A stretch of DNA of 64,000 nucleotides from Aalborgiella sp963841045 (GTDB lineage Bacteria; Pseudomonadota; Gammaproteobacteria; Burkholderiales; Burkholderiaceae_C): NCBI GenBank assembly GCA_963841045.1, contig CAWJBD010000013.1, forward strand, positions 124,001-188,000, in the 5' to 3' direction. The position numbers and the translations under genes were made by a program. Positions 18,450 to 28,411 of this stretch are shown here, in pieces; positions within the stretch are counted from its first letter, which is position 1; each line of letters begins with the position of its first letter. The notes under the pieces were generated by a model. It searched no databases and had not been told where the DNA came from. It worked only from the letters and a program-made list of their open reading frames with translations.

Positions 18450-19596
18450 ATGCGCGTCCTTCAATTCGGTCGATTCCACAATGAGCAACAAAATGGTGGC
18501 GTTGAGCGGCATCAGCAATTGCTGTGCAAAGGTTTGGCTGCGAACGGTTTAGATGTTGTTTACTTGGTTGCATCGGCTGACCGTCAACCACACGATGAAA
18601 CAGTAGACGGTTATCGTTTGATACAAGCACCTTCTTTTGGCACACTGTTCAGCACAGCCCTTTCGCCCGCGCAGGTTTTCAAGGCCTTGGCGCTTGCACA
18701 AGGAAAAGCCGTTTGATGTGTTGCATCTGCATTTCCCCAATCCACTGGCGCACTTGGCATCCATGTTGTTTCCTGCCAATGTCAAGCGCGTGATCACTTG
18801 GCACAGCGATATTGTGAAACAAAAACGCCTTCTGGCTTTGTATCGACCTTTTTTGCAAAGCGTAACGCGTCGCGCTGATGCTTTGATAGCTGCAACGTCT
18901 GCCCATTACAGTTCAAGCACACAAATTCCAAAAGATATTCCACATGACAAACTCCGCGTCATACCTTTTGGTCTGGATTTTTCTAGCTTGGCTTTAACAC
19001 CTCATTCTGATGCAGTGCGCAACACTCTGTTGTCACGCGCAAACGGTCAAGCCATCATTTTTGCATTAGGCAGGCACGTGTATTACAAAGGATTTGATGT
19101 ACTCATTGATGCCATGCAACATATAGATGCACAACTCATTCTAGGTGGTGATGGCCCTCTGAAAGGGCAATTGCAAGACCAAGTTGATCGCTTGGGTCTG
19201 AAGAACAAAATCTCGTTTACTGGCAGCATTGAAGAAGCTGATTTGCCTGCGTATTTTCATGCCTGTGATGTGTTTTGTTTGCCTTCTGTTGAGCAAAGTG
19301 AGGCGTTTGGACTGGTACAACTTGAGGCCATGGCTTGTGGCAAACCCGTGATTTGTACACAGCTTAACAACGGCGTGAATGTTTTAAATGTGCATGGAGA
19401 AACGGGGTTTGCGGTTCCCGTTCGTGACAGTTTAGCTCTGGCAGATCGCATCAATCAAGTTTTGAACGATTCAGGATTACGCTTGAAACTTGGCGAACAA
19501 GCACGCACACGTGCACTGCAAGTCTATTCCCTTGAGGCTAATACGCAACAACACATTCAACTTTACCAAGAGCTAACGCAATCCAAAATGGTTTGA
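18450..19596 (+). CDS. GT4 family glycosyltransferase, one frameshift
   Basis: This is a cytoplasmic retaining glycosyltransferase of the GT4/GT-B type that probably adds a sugar to a lipid-linked surface glycan. The first part (MRVLQFGRFHNEQQNGGVERH) has the acceptor-side start with the GGVERH motif; the second has VKRVITWHSD and the donor-binding E-x7-E block (EQSEAFGLVQLEAMACGKPV). The frame changes near 18699-18706, where one extra base in AAGGAAAAG separates ALALAQ from KPFDVLHLH. The repaired protein has about 381 residues. Being last in the rfb group it could be a rhamnosyltransferase, but the sugar is not shown by the sequence. Confidence 0.82.
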
Positions 19597-19600
19597 TTCT

Positions 19601-20755
19601 TTAAGAGAGCATCTCTCGGTATACATCACTAGTAAGTCGTGCTGTTTCTGCCCAAGAAAATTTATTCACTTGCAACAAACCTTTCTGAATCAGCGTATTT
19701 CGCAAGTCAGTTTGCTCAACCAGTTGCAGCATAGCTTGGGCAATTTCTTCTACCGAATTTGGATTCACCAACGAAGCTGCTTCACCTGCGACTTCAGGTA
19801 ATGAGCTGGTATTCGATGTGATGACTGGGATGCCCGATGCAAAGCCTTCCAGCACTGGCAATCCAAAACCCTCGTAAAGCGACGGGAACACCAACGCATG
19901 TGCACTTTGTAGCAAAGCAAAAATGTCTTTGCGAGGTACATATTTCAGCCACCGACCATAGCCATCTAGTTCTAATTGAGACAATGTCTGAATCAAATCA
20001 TCCGTTCGCCACCCATTTTGACCCACGACCACCAATGGGTGCTCGGTGCGAACGGACGAGGGCAATAAAGCATGTGCCTGAATGATCCGCTCTACATTTT
20101 TACGTGGCTGCAGCGTTCCAACCGATATGAAATAACCTGGTCTCAATTGGTACTGGTTGAGAACTTTGTTTTTGTCTTCTTGTGCAATTGGTTTGAAATA
20201 ATCTTCACTGACGCCCAATGGTATTGCGGTAATTTTTGGCGCTTGAGCGCCCAACCAATCTGCAATGTCTGCTGCCGAATAATTTGAAATGGTGATAATT
20301 TGATCAGCCCAGCCCACTGTTTTTCGAAACAAAGCGTTTTTAAAACTGCGCAAACTGGGGTTAACCCACTCTGGATGGCGAATGCCAATCACATCCATGA
20401 TGGTTGCAACGACCGGGGTGTTTCGTAGTTTTGGAATGTAGTGATCGGTTGCATGAAAAAGATCAATCTGCCGCTCCAGGCTTGCTGCCCCCAAAAATGG
20501 CAATCCTATTGCGGCGGATGTTGCTGCTGCTGCCGAATAAACCATAGGCAAAGTACAAGCAGTAGGCAGCGCTGCGCCATATTTCTTTCCAAATACAGTG
20601 CACAGCACTTGATTGTTGACACCATGATCCGCGTTGGTTAAACCTGCACTTGAATTGACGTATTTGAGCAGCTCAGATGTATAAACGCCAATACCGTCCA
20701 CGTGACCGCTAAGTCGTCCACGTGCGAGGGCAGTACAACCTAAGCCCAACCTCAT
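19601..20755 (-). CDS. GT4 family glycosyltransferase
   Basis: The 384-residue protein has the GT4 C-terminal domain: VGTLQPRKNVERIIQAHALL, and the donor-site block PSLYEGFGLPVLEGFASGIPV with its E-x7-E pattern. Its close relation to the next gene upstream suggests a mannosyl- or rhamnosyltransferase pair of the WbdA/WbaZ-like sort. It is last in the minus-strand group gmd-rmd-GT-GT, overlapping the previous gene by four bases. Its stop lies only four bases from that of the plus-strand glycosyltransferase, so the two polysaccharide groups converge head-on. Confidence 0.88.
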   Translation of the reverse strand: MRLGLGCTALARGRLSGHVDGIGVYTSELLKYVNSSAGLTNADHGVNNQVLCTVFGKKYGAALPTACTLPMVYSAAAATSAAIGLPFLGAASLERQIDLFHATDHYIPKLRNTPVVATIMDVIGIRHPEWVNPSLRSFKNALFRKTVGWADQIITISNYSAADIADWLGAQAPKITAIPLGVSEDYFKPIAQEDKNKVLNQYQLRPGYFISVGTLQPRKNVERIIQAHALLPSSVRTEHPLVVVGQNGWRTDDLIQTLSQLELDGYGRWLKYVPRKDIFALLQSAHALVFPSLYEGFGLPVLEGFASGIPVITSNTSSLPEVAGEAASLVNPNSVEEIAQAMLQLVEQTDLRNTLIQKGLLQVNKFSWAETARLTSDVYREMLS

Positions 20756-21939
20756 ACCTTAACTCCAGGTACAGGATTTAAAACTTGACGATAAACCGCA
20801 ATGGTTTTCTCCACGCAATTGCGCCAAGAAAATAATTGGCTTCGAGTCAATGCCTTTTGCGCCAATTGATTTCGATAAGGTGCATCTTCAATCATGCGTA
20901 ACATGGCATTGGTTAATGCGTCCGTATCATGTGGATCAATTAAGACACCGCTGTCACCGACCACCTCAGGAATTGAAGACACATTACTGCTGATCACAGG
21001 AACACCACTGGCCATGGCCTCCAGTGGTGGCAAACCGAAACCTTCGTAGATTGATGGGTATACCAAGCACAGTGCACCAGACATCACCACAGCCAAATCC
21101 TCACGCGGCTGGTATCCCAGTAAACGTATCTGACCAGCGTCAATCAGACGTGATACAGAGGCCAAATTTTTATCAAACTCATTCGCTAGCCAAGCTTTCA
21201 TGCCTATCAATATCAGCGGGTATTCTGCACGAACAGCATCGGACAGACGGCTATACGCGTTCAAAGCTACGATCAGATTCTTGCGTGGCTCCAGAGTGCC
21301 AACAGCCAAAATATACTTCCCATGCTTTAGGTCAAATCGATCCAGTACATTTTGCGTTTCAAATAATTGACGCGGTTGAAATAAATCTTCGGCCCCTTCG
21401 CCAATTGCCACGATACGATCTGGCGAAATACCGAACACATCTTGAACTTCTTGTTTGACGAACTCTGATACCGTCACAATTTTGTCGGCATGCATCAAAC
21501 TATCGGGAAAGTAATGGTTCATTTCAGCCACATGAGCTTTGGCGTGCGTGTGTGGAAAACGAATCCATGATAGATCATGCACCGTCAATACCGTGGGCAC
21601 ATCATGCTTATAAGTCAAAAAATTGGGTTCATGATAAACCTGTATCTGGTGTGTTTGACAACCTTTGCTGAAACTGCGTTGCCGCCAAGCTCGGCTCAAA
21701 CGATACCTGGCACCATCGGGTATGGCTTTTTTAATTAGCGAACGAAAACTTTGCTGCGTTGCGCCCATGCTCCCGATGTTGGTTGAATCCTCTCGCACCT
21801 GGTCACTCCACACACCAGCATAAAAGTAACTGGGGTTTACTTCTGGGTCGTTTTGCAGCCCTTTTGCAATTTGGTAGGTGTACTGACCTATGCCAGTTAA
21901 AGGCGACAACAAAGGGGTTGCATTCAACGCGACACGCAT
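20752..21939 (-). CDS. GT4 family glycosyltransferase
   Basis: The 395-residue protein begins MRVALNATPLLSPLTGIGQY, the nucleotide-side glycine motif of this subgroup. It has VLTVHDLSWIRFPHTH in the first half and VGTLEPRKNLIVALNAYSRL plus PSIYEGFGLPPLEAMASGVP in the donor domain. It likely uses a GDP-deoxyhexose, given the neighbouring gmd and rmd genes; that is inference from position. It lies five bases downstream of rmd and overlaps the next glycosyltransferase by four bases. Confidence 0.88.
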   Translation of the reverse strand: MRVALNATPLLSPLTGIGQYTYQIAKGLQNDPEVNPSYFYAGVWSDQVREDSTNIGSMGATQQSFRSLIKKAIPDGARYRLSRAWRQRSFSKGCQTHQIQVYHEPNFLTYKHDVPTVLTVHDLSWIRFPHTHAKAHVAEMNHYFPDSLMHADKIVTVSEFVKQEVQDVFGISPDRIVAIGEGAEDLFQPRQLFETQNVLDRFDLKHGKYILAVGTLEPRKNLIVALNAYSRLSDAVRAEYPLILIGMKAWLANEFDKNLASVSRLIDAGQIRLLGYQPREDLAVVMSGALCLVYPSIYEGFGLPPLEAMASGVPVISSNVSSIPEVVGDSGVLIDPHDTDALTNAMLRMIEDAPYRNQLAQKALTRSQLFSWRNCVEKTIAVYRQVLNPVPGVKV

Positions 21940-21944
21940 GATGT

Positions 21945-22802
21945 CTAGGACGTCGGTGCTGCCATCAACATCGCATTTAAAGTATCTCTAAATGCATAAC
22001 TTGGCAAAGTACCAATGGTATTGATCAATTTTGTAGGATTCCCACATAAACGGTGGACTTCATTTGCTCTGACAAATGCTGGATTCACCTTTACCTGAAT
22101 GGTGTGACCGGTGAGCTCTGTCAATGTTGCAATGATCTGTTGCAAGGTATAGGTTTGACCAGTGCAAATGTTGTAGGTTTCACCTGTTTCAGCGGATGTT
22201 AGCAGCCGCAAATAAATGTCGCACACCATGCGCACGTCGTTGTATTCACGTTCTACATGCAAATTGCCCAACTCAATGGTCGTCGCCTTCTCTTTAAAAT
22301 GCGCAACGATTTTAGGCACCACAAAGGACGGCGATTGTCCAGCCCCTGTGTAATTAAATGGACGGACAAAGAATAAGGGCAATTGGGCCTGGTAGTTCTT
22401 AGCCAGATACTCCATCGCCAATTTGCTCATTGCGTAATGGTTAGTGGGTGCAGGTGTTTGCGATTCGGCAATCGGCGACTTTTCGCAATTGCCATACACA
22501 TTGGCACTGCTGGCTAGCAACACTTTGGTGGGAGGATGTTTCAATTCTTTCAAAGCATCCAGCAGATTGAGCGTGCCAATCACATTCACATCGTAAAAAG
22601 CACTGGCCTGACTGTGACCGACGAAACTGATTGCCGCCAAGTGCACGACCGCATCCGGCGCAGCTTCTGCGACTTGTGCTTTAACTGCTTCAGGATCAGT
22701 TAAATTTGCCGTGAACTCGTATACCTCATGCCCATCTGCACGCGCTTGTGCTACAAAATACAGGCCTGTGAACCCATCGGCTCCCGTAACCAATATTCTC
22801 AA
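21945..22802 (-). CDS. rmd: GDP-6-deoxy-D-mannose reductase (Rmd-like)
   Basis: Rmd reduces the 4-keto group of GDP-4-keto-6-deoxymannose to give GDP-D-rhamnose. The 285-residue extended SDR has GADGFTG at the N-terminus, SSANVYGNC with the catalytic serine region and YAMSK with the Y-x3-K pair. It overlaps the gmd stop/start by four bases, so the two steps are coupled. A GDP-fucose synthase would normally be longer (about 320 residues) and show a different active-site set, so D-rhamnose is favoured, but GDP-talose or another deoxyhexose remains possible. Confidence 0.82.
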   Translation of the reverse strand: MRILVTGADGFTGLYFVAQARADGHEVYEFTANLTDPEAVKAQVAEAAPDAVVHLAAISFVGHSQASAFYDVNVIGTLNLLDALKELKHPPTKVLLASSANVYGNCEKSPIAESQTPAPTNHYAMSKLAMEYLAKNYQAQLPLFFVRPFNYTGAGQSPSFVVPKIVAHFKEKATTIELGNLHVEREYNDVRMVCDIYLRLLTSAETGETYNICTGQTYTLQQIIATLTELTGHTIQVKVNPAFVRANEVHRLCGNPTKLINTIGTLPSYAFRDTLNAMLMAAPTS

Positions 22803-23896
22803 AATGTGAACCCAGTTTTGTTGCGGCGAATATCTTCAACCACCATCATTTGACACAACTGTTCCAAGGTTGTGGTCGCTTGCCATCCCAATACCGCTTT
22901 GGCTTTAGCCGGATTCCCGATCAACAATTCAACCTCTGCAGGCCGATAGAATTTCGGGTTGATGCGCATCACCGTTTGACCCACTTTCAATGTATTGGTA
23001 GCTGCAGAGAAGTTTGGTGCAAATGAGTCTATGACGGCAATTTCTTGTGTATCTTTGCCTTGAAATGCCACGTGGATGCCCACACCCTTGAAAGCCATGG
23101 TGACAAAGTCACGGACTGTTTCGGTGCGGTTGGTTGCCAAGACAAATGTATCTGGCTCTTTCGCCTGCAACATGCGCCACATACCTTCAATGTATTCTTT
23201 GGCATAGCCCCAATCACGTTTGGCGTCGATATTGCCCAACTCCAAACAATCTAATTTGCCTAAACTAATTTTGGCGACAGCGTCGGTGATCTTGCGTGTC
23301 ACAAACTCCAAACCGCGCAAGGGGCTTTCGTGGTTGAACAAAATACCGCTGCTGCCAAAAATACCATAGCTTTCACGGTAATTGATGGTCATCCAATGCG
23401 CATAAAGTTTGGCCACACCGTAAGGGCTACGCGGGTAGAAAGGTGTTTCTTCGATTTGCGGAACCGCTTGCACTTTGCCAAACATCTCAGACGTACTGGC
23501 TTGGTAGTATTTGATTTTTGGATTAACCAAGCGAATGGCTTCTAACAAATGCAAAGCGCCCAAGCCCGTGATATTGGCTGTGGTGGTAGGTTGGTCAAAA
23601 CTTACTGCAACAAAACTTTGTGCTGCCAAGTTGTAAATTTCATCGGGTTTGGCTTTTTGCACCAAGGCTATGCTGGAACCCAAGTCGGTCAAATCATATT
23701 CCACCAAGTGCAAATTGGGGTGGTTTTGTACACCTAGCTCTTCTAAACGCCAAAAGTTCACGGAGCTGGTACGGCGATAAGTGCCATACACGGTATAGCC
23801 TTTTTCTAACAAAAGCTCGGTCAGGTATGCGCCATCTTGACCTGTGATGCCTGTGATCAGTGCGGTTTTTGCGGGATTTGGAGATTGGATTGTCAT
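22799..23896 (-). CDS. gmd: GDP-mannose 4,6-dehydratase
   Basis: Gmd turns GDP-mannose into GDP-4-keto-6-deoxymannose using bound NADP. The 365-residue protein has the start block TALITGITGQDGAYLTELLL, GTYRRTSSVNFWRLEEL (NADP-binding Arg cluster), STSEMFG and YGVAKLYAHW with Y-x3-K, and the substrate loop NHESPLRGLEFVTRKIT. All are diagnostic. It opens the minus-strand polysaccharide group. It probably feeds the Rmd-like reductase just downstream. Confidence 0.97.
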   Translation of the reverse strand: MTIQSPNPAKTALITGITGQDGAYLTELLLEKGYTVYGTYRRTSSVNFWRLEELGVQNHPNLHLVEYDLTDLGSSIALVQKAKPDEIYNLAAQSFVAVSFDQPTTTANITGLGALHLLEAIRLVNPKIKYYQASTSEMFGKVQAVPQIEETPFYPRSPYGVAKLYAHWMTINYRESYGIFGSSGILFNHESPLRGLEFVTRKITDAVAKISLGKLDCLELGNIDAKRDWGYAKEYIEGMWRMLQAKEPDTFVLATNRTETVRDFVTMAFKGVGIHVAFQGKDTQEIAVIDSFAPNFSAATNTLKVGQTVMRINPKFYRPAEVELLIGNPAKAKAVLGWQATTTLEQLCQMMVVEDIRRNKTGFTF

Positions 23897-24002
23897 ACGC
23901 GTTGCTATTCAATGGAGTTGGCACAAATTATAGTCGTGCACAGGTGACCTGATTTCGACGCAACAAACCCACAACACACGCTTATTTGTACTTAAAGTAA
24001 AT

Positions 24003-25490
24003 CTAGAAGCGTTCTAGCTCTGGGTGTTTTAATGCGCCACCGCGCACCAGCATCTTGCCGTATTCAGCGCAGCGCTGCAGAGTAGGTATGACTTTACCTG
24101 GATTGAGCAAGCCCTCTGCATCAAAAGCCCGCTTCACACCAAACATTTGCTCGTTTTCTGCGGCAGAAAATTGCACGCACATGGAATTGAGTTTTTCAAT
24201 ACCAACACCATGCTCGCCCGTCACAGTGCCACCCATTGCAACGCTGGTTTCTAAGATGTCTGCGCCAAATTGTTCACAACGGTGCAGCTGGTCAGCGTCA
24301 TTGGCATCAAACAAAATCAGTGGGTGCAAATTGCCATCACCTGCGTGGAACACATTGGCACATCGCAATTGGTATTTTTTCTCCATATCGGCAATGGCCA
24401 ACAATATGTCTGCCAAGCGTTTGCGTGGAATGGTGGAATCCATGCACATGTAGTCAGGGCTGATGCGCCCTGAGGCAGGAAAGGCGTTTTTGCGCCCACT
24501 CCAAAACTTCAAGCGTTCGGCTTCAGTTTGACTGACAGCAATGGCGCTGGCACCGTTTTGACGCAAAACCGCTGTCATGCGGCCAATTTCTTCTTCCACC
24601 TCTTCCAGAGTACCGTCGCTTTCGCACAGCAATATGGCTTCTGCGTTCAAATCATAACCTGCATGCACGTAGTCTTCGACCGCTGCCGTCATGGGTTTGT
24701 CCATCATCTCCAAGCCCGCTGGAATAATGCCTGCTGCGATGACCGCTGCCACAGCGTCCCCCGCTTTGCGAATGTCGTTGAAACTCGCCATGATGCAACG
24801 AGCCAGTTGCGGCTTGGGTATCAATTTGACCGTCACCTCTGTCACCACCGCCAACATGCCTTCAGAGCCCATGATGAGGCTCAACAAATCATAGCCACTG
24901 GTATCCAAGGCATCACTGCCAAACTCAACTTCTTCTCCTGTGACAGTAAAGCCTTTGACTTTTAAAACGTTGTGCACCGTTAAGCCGTATTTCAAGCAAT
25001 GCACACCACCCGAGTTTTCAGCCACATTACCACCAATCGTGCAGGCGATTTGGCTAGAGGGGTCTGGTGCATAGTACAAACCATGTTGTGCAGCCGCTTC
25101 AGATATCGCCAAATTGCGCACCCCGCACTGCACCACCGCTGTTCGACTAATGGGGTCTAATTTTAAAATTTGGTTGAACTTGGCCATGGACAAAGTCACG
25201 CCCTGGGCGTGCGGCATGGCACCGCCACTTAAGCCTGTACCCGCACCACGCGCCACAACGGGGACATTCAATTGCGAACATGCCTTCAACACGGCTTGCA
25301 CTTGCGTATAAGTTTCTGGTAGTGCGACAACCATCGGTCGTTGGCGGTACGCGGTCAAGCCATCGCATTCAAATGGCGTCGTATCTTCTTTATGCCATAT
25401 CAAGGCGTGGGCAGGCAAATGCACACTGAGCGCTTTAACGACTGTATTTTGCAAGTCACTGTCTGTTCTTGTTTGCAATGTGGTGGTCAT
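24003..25490 (-). CDS. glcD: FAD-linked oxidase, glycolate oxidase subunit GlcD type
   Basis: The 495-residue protein is a VAO-family flavoprotein oxidising 2-hydroxy acids such as glycolate or D-lactate. It has the FAD-binding motif GAGTGLSGGAMPH, the second FAD segment IGGNVAENSGGVHCLKYG and the C-terminal HAGDGNLHP and GEHGVGIEK blocks of the GlcD/D-lactate dehydrogenase family. glcE and glcF are not next to it; the neighbours are unrelated. It could therefore be a stand-alone D-lactate or 2-hydroxyglutarate type dehydrogenase. Confidence 0.88.
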   Translation of the reverse strand: MTTTLQTRTDSDLQNTVVKALSVHLPAHALIWHKEDTTPFECDGLTAYRQRPMVVALPETYTQVQAVLKACSQLNVPVVARGAGTGLSGGAMPHAQGVTLSMAKFNQILKLDPISRTAVVQCGVRNLAISEAAAQHGLYYAPDPSSQIACTIGGNVAENSGGVHCLKYGLTVHNVLKVKGFTVTGEEVEFGSDALDTSGYDLLSLIMGSEGMLAVVTEVTVKLIPKPQLARCIMASFNDIRKAGDAVAAVIAAGIIPAGLEMMDKPMTAAVEDYVHAGYDLNAEAILLCESDGTLEEVEEEIGRMTAVLRQNGASAIAVSQTEAERLKFWSGRKNAFPASGRISPDYMCMDSTIPRKRLADILLAIADMEKKYQLRCANVFHAGDGNLHPLILFDANDADQLHRCEQFGADILETSVAMGGTVTGEHGVGIEKLNSMCVQFSAAENEQMFGVKRAFDAEGLLNPGKVIPTLQRCAEYGKMLVRGGALKHPELERF

Positions 25491-25618
25491 GTGTCGATTC
25501 TGTTTCAGTGATCAAAGTGTCCAAAGTTTTTAAACTGCCCCACCACTGTAGCGCAAACAGCTGTAAAACCCGACATTATGAAGCTGAGGAAATTTTGACA
25601 ACTGCATGAAATATACAA

Positions 25619-25673
25619 TGCTATATATTTAATAGCAATCTAGGCAATAAATACGCCGTCTAGAGGCCAAAAA
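25619..25673 (+). repeat. dispersed 55-bp two-hairpin repeat, copy 3
   Basis: This copy lies between the start of glcD and the stop of the LysR gene, both on the minus strand. It has the stem TGCTAT/ATAGCA, the core AGGCAATAAATACGCCGTC and TAGAGGCCAAAAA. Here the tail end, not the hairpin end, touches the preceding gene. Confidence 0.88.
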
Positions 25674-25684
25674 CACCAATATAT

Positions 25685-26569
25685 TTAGACCAAACTGTTT
25701 TTTAACCACTCGGCAAACACATTGCACTCTGGCCGCTCCATCACACCGGTGCGCCAACACAGGTAATGCGCATGCGGGCTGTTGCTGGTTTTGGTGAAAG
25801 CATCTTGATTGCCCAAACGCACCAAAGTACCTTGTTCAATCCAGGGCGCAGCCAACTTCAAACGCACCAACGCAACCCCCATACCGGTGGCCGCTGCATC
25901 GCACAGCAAACCCATATCATTGAACTGCGAGCCTTCTACGGGTTCCGGCCAATCGAGATTTTGCGCTGAAAACCAAGTGCGCCAAGGCTCTAAAGGGCTG
26001 CGCAACAATTTCGCCGCACGAAAATCGTCGATGGTTTCAAAAGGGCCATGGTCACGCACGTACAAGGGCGAGGCCATGGGCATGATTTCGTCTTTGAACA
26101 AGCACACACTCTCTAAATCAGCATAACGTCCGGTACCAAACCGCACGATCAAATCCGCGTCCTCTGCGACCACGTCCAACAAAGGGATTGAGACTTGAAT
26201 CGTGACATCAATCTCGGGATACGCCTCATGAAACTGCCCCAAGCGCGGCAGCAAAATGGTTCTTGCAAACGTGGGCGGTGCTGCCAAGCGCAATTTGCTT
26301 CTGCCCAAGCTGGGGGTTTGACCCGGGAATCGTTGCAGGTTACTCAAGCCTTCGCGCACATGCGCCAAGTATTCACTGCCCTCTACCGTCAACGAAAAAT
26401 CGCTGCGCCCAAACAAGGGCGTCCCCACCATTTGCTCCAGTTGTTTGATGCGGTGACTGACCGCACTGGGTGTGACAAACAACTCTTCCGCCGTTTGCGT
26501 CACGCTACGCAATCGTGCCAAAGCTTCAAACGATAACAAACACTGAATGGGCGGAATGCGAACTGTCAA
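25685..26569 (-). CDS. LysR family transcriptional regulator (GcvA-like)
   Basis: The 294-residue protein has the LysR N-terminal helix-turn-helix at about residues 8-65 (LSFEALARLRSVTQTAEELF, TPSAVSHRIKQLEQMVG) and a C-terminal effector domain. The PPIQCLLSFEALAR start resembles the GcvA group. It lies 34 bases behind fadD on the same strand. The gene it controls is unknown; glcD downstream and fadD upstream are both candidates. Confidence 0.88.
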   Translation of the reverse strand: MTVRIPPIQCLLSFEALARLRSVTQTAEELFVTPSAVSHRIKQLEQMVGTPLFGRSDFSLTVEGSEYLAHVREGLSNLQRFPGQTPSLGRSKLRLAAPPTFARTILLPRLGQFHEAYPEIDVTIQVSIPLLDVVAEDADLIVRFGTGRYADLESVCLFKDEIMPMASPLYVRDHGPFETIDDFRAAKLLRSPLEPWRTWFSAQNLDWPEPVEGSQFNDMGLLCDAAATGMGVALVRLKLAAPWIEQGTLVRLGNQDAFTKTSNSPHAHYLCWRTGVMERPECNVFAEWLKNSLV

Positions 26570-26603
26570 TGCAACTTCCTCAAACTCACAAAGCCATCAT
26601 GAC

Positions 26604-28310
26604 TCACTTTTTATCGCGCAATTCACGCCGCAAAATTTTACCGACTGGCGTTTTTGGCAACTCGGTGCGGAACTCAACCACTTTGGGTTGCTTGTAACCA
26701 GTCAAATGGGTTTTGCAATACGCGCGTACATCTTCTTCGGTGAGCGCAGGGTCTTTTTTCACAATCACCAATTTCACGGCTTCGCCCGCTTTTTCGTCTG
26801 CAACACCCACCGCTGCGCATTCCATGACGCCCGCCAAGCCAGAGACCACATCTTCAATTTCGTTCGGGTACACATTGAAGCCACTGACCAGAATCATGTC
26901 TTTTTTGCGGTCAATGATTTTGAAATAACCGCGCTCATCCATCACACCGATGTCACCCGATTTGAAGTAACCGTCTGCCGTCATGACTTTGGCCGTTTCA
27001 TCTGGGCGTTGCCAATAGCCCGCCATCACTTGCGGCCCTTTGATGGCAATTTCACCGGCCTCGCCAGCAGGCACATCATGTCCATCATCATCGACCAGTT
27101 TCATCCATGTACTGGGAATGGGTACACCAATGGAACCAGAATACGCTTTGCTATTGGTAGGGTTGCAACTTGCCGAGGGCGAAGTTTCTGACAGGCCATA
27201 ACCCTCACAAACACTGCACCCCGTTTTTTCTAACCATAGCTTGGCAACAGCACTGGTAACCGCCATGCCACCGCCAACCGAAATCTTCAAATGCGACCAA
27301 TCGACCTTGTTGAAATCAGGGTGATTTGCCAAACCATTGAACAATGTATTCACGGCTGGGAAGCTGTGAATTTTGTGATTCGACAATTCTTTCAACACAG
27401 CAGGCAAATCGCGCGGATTGGGAATCAGAATCAGCTTGCCGCCAGAGCGCATGTTCAACATCATGCCCACTGTGAAAGCAAAGATATGGTACAGCGGCAG
27501 TGCACACACTGAAACCACTTGCTCGTTACTTGGAATGGTGGCCATCACCGGTTCATTCCAAGCCTCAGACTGCAGAACATTGGCAATCACGTTGCTGTGC
27601 AGCAATACTGCACCTTTGCTCACACCCGTAGTGCCGCCCGTGTATTGCAATACGGCAACATCCGTCGACTTGATTACGGGTTTCTTGAGCGTTTTGCCAG
27701 TGCCTTGTGCAATGGCATCGTTGAACCGGACTGCTCCAGGCAAGTTGTAGTTGGGCACCATTTTTTTCACATGGCGCACCACATAGTTCACCAAAGCACC
27801 TTTCAAGAGCCCCAAGCGGTCGCCCATGGCGCTGATGATCACATGCTTGACAGGTGTTGCAGCAATGCATTGCTCCAAGGTGGTAGCAAAGTTTTCTATG
27901 ATGACAATCGCTTTGGCACCCGAGTCTTTGAGCTGATGCTCTAATTCGCGCGCTGTGTACAGCGGGTTCACATTCACCACCACCAAGCCTGCGCGCAAAA
28001 TTGCAGCAACAGCGATGGGGTATTGCGGCATGTTGGGCATCATCAAAGCGACACGGTCGCCTTTTTCCAAACCTAGCGATTGCAAATAAGCACCAAATGC
28101 AACACTCAAACTATCGGTTTGGGCAAAAGTGGTGTCTTTACCCATGAAACTGTAAGCGGTGCTTTTGGCGTTTTTCTTGAAGCTTTCTTCTAGAAGCTCT
28201 ACCAAAGATTCATATTGCGTTTCATCGATATCAGCAGGCACGCCTTTTGGATATTGACCAAGCCATGGCCTCTGTTTCAACATGTTAGACATATCAGTTG
28301 ATTCGCTCAT
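26604..28310 (-). CDS. fadD: long-chain fatty-acid--CoA ligase FadD
   Basis: FadD activates fatty acids to acyl-CoA at the expense of ATP, at the inner face of the membrane. The 568-residue protein carries the P-loop-like AMP-binding motif YTGGTTGVSKGA near residue 220, the adenylate motif GYGLSETSPSASCNP and the fatty-acyl signature region SGDIGVMDERGYFKIIDRKK, ending with the lysine block TPVGKILRRELRD. Length and motifs match FadD. It is followed by a LysR regulator. Confidence 0.95.
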   Translation of the reverse strand: MSESTDMSNMLKQRPWLGQYPKGVPADIDETQYESLVELLEESFKKNAKSTAYSFMGKDTTFAQTDSLSVAFGAYLQSLGLEKGDRVALMMPNMPQYPIAVAAILRAGLVVVNVNPLYTARELEHQLKDSGAKAIVIIENFATTLEQCIAATPVKHVIISAMGDRLGLLKGALVNYVVRHVKKMVPNYNLPGAVRFNDAIAQGTGKTLKKPVIKSTDVAVLQYTGGTTGVSKGAVLLHSNVIANVLQSEAWNEPVMATIPSNEQVVSVCALPLYHIFAFTVGMMLNMRSGGKLILIPNPRDLPAVLKELSNHKIHSFPAVNTLFNGLANHPDFNKVDWSHLKISVGGGMAVTSAVAKLWLEKTGCSVCEGYGLSETSPSASCNPTNSKAYSGSIGVPIPSTWMKLVDDDGHDVPAGEAGEIAIKGPQVMAGYWQRPDETAKVMTADGYFKSGDIGVMDERGYFKIIDRKKDMILVSGFNVYPNEIEDVVSGLAGVMECAAVGVADEKAGEAVKLVIVKKDPALTEEDVRAYCKTHLTGYKQPKVVEFRTELPKTPVGKILRRELRDKK

Positions 28311-28411
28311 CGAAATCTCCTTTATAAAACGCTGTTGATTAAACTTACTGCTGAATACCTAAAAAATCCTTAACTACCTTGCTTACACCTTGACCACTTC
28401 AAACAGAGCGT

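Noticed and set aside
25920..25950. PEPVEG-coding sequence in the LysR gene as another TTCGACAGGCTCAG-type repeat
   Set aside because: The DNA differs from the repeat and there is no inverted partner nearby; the residues are probably ordinary coding sequence.
26547..27191. A 214-residue plus-strand open frame across the LysR/fadD junction
   Set aside because: It is opposite the conserved fadD coding region and rich in residues typical of antisense frames.
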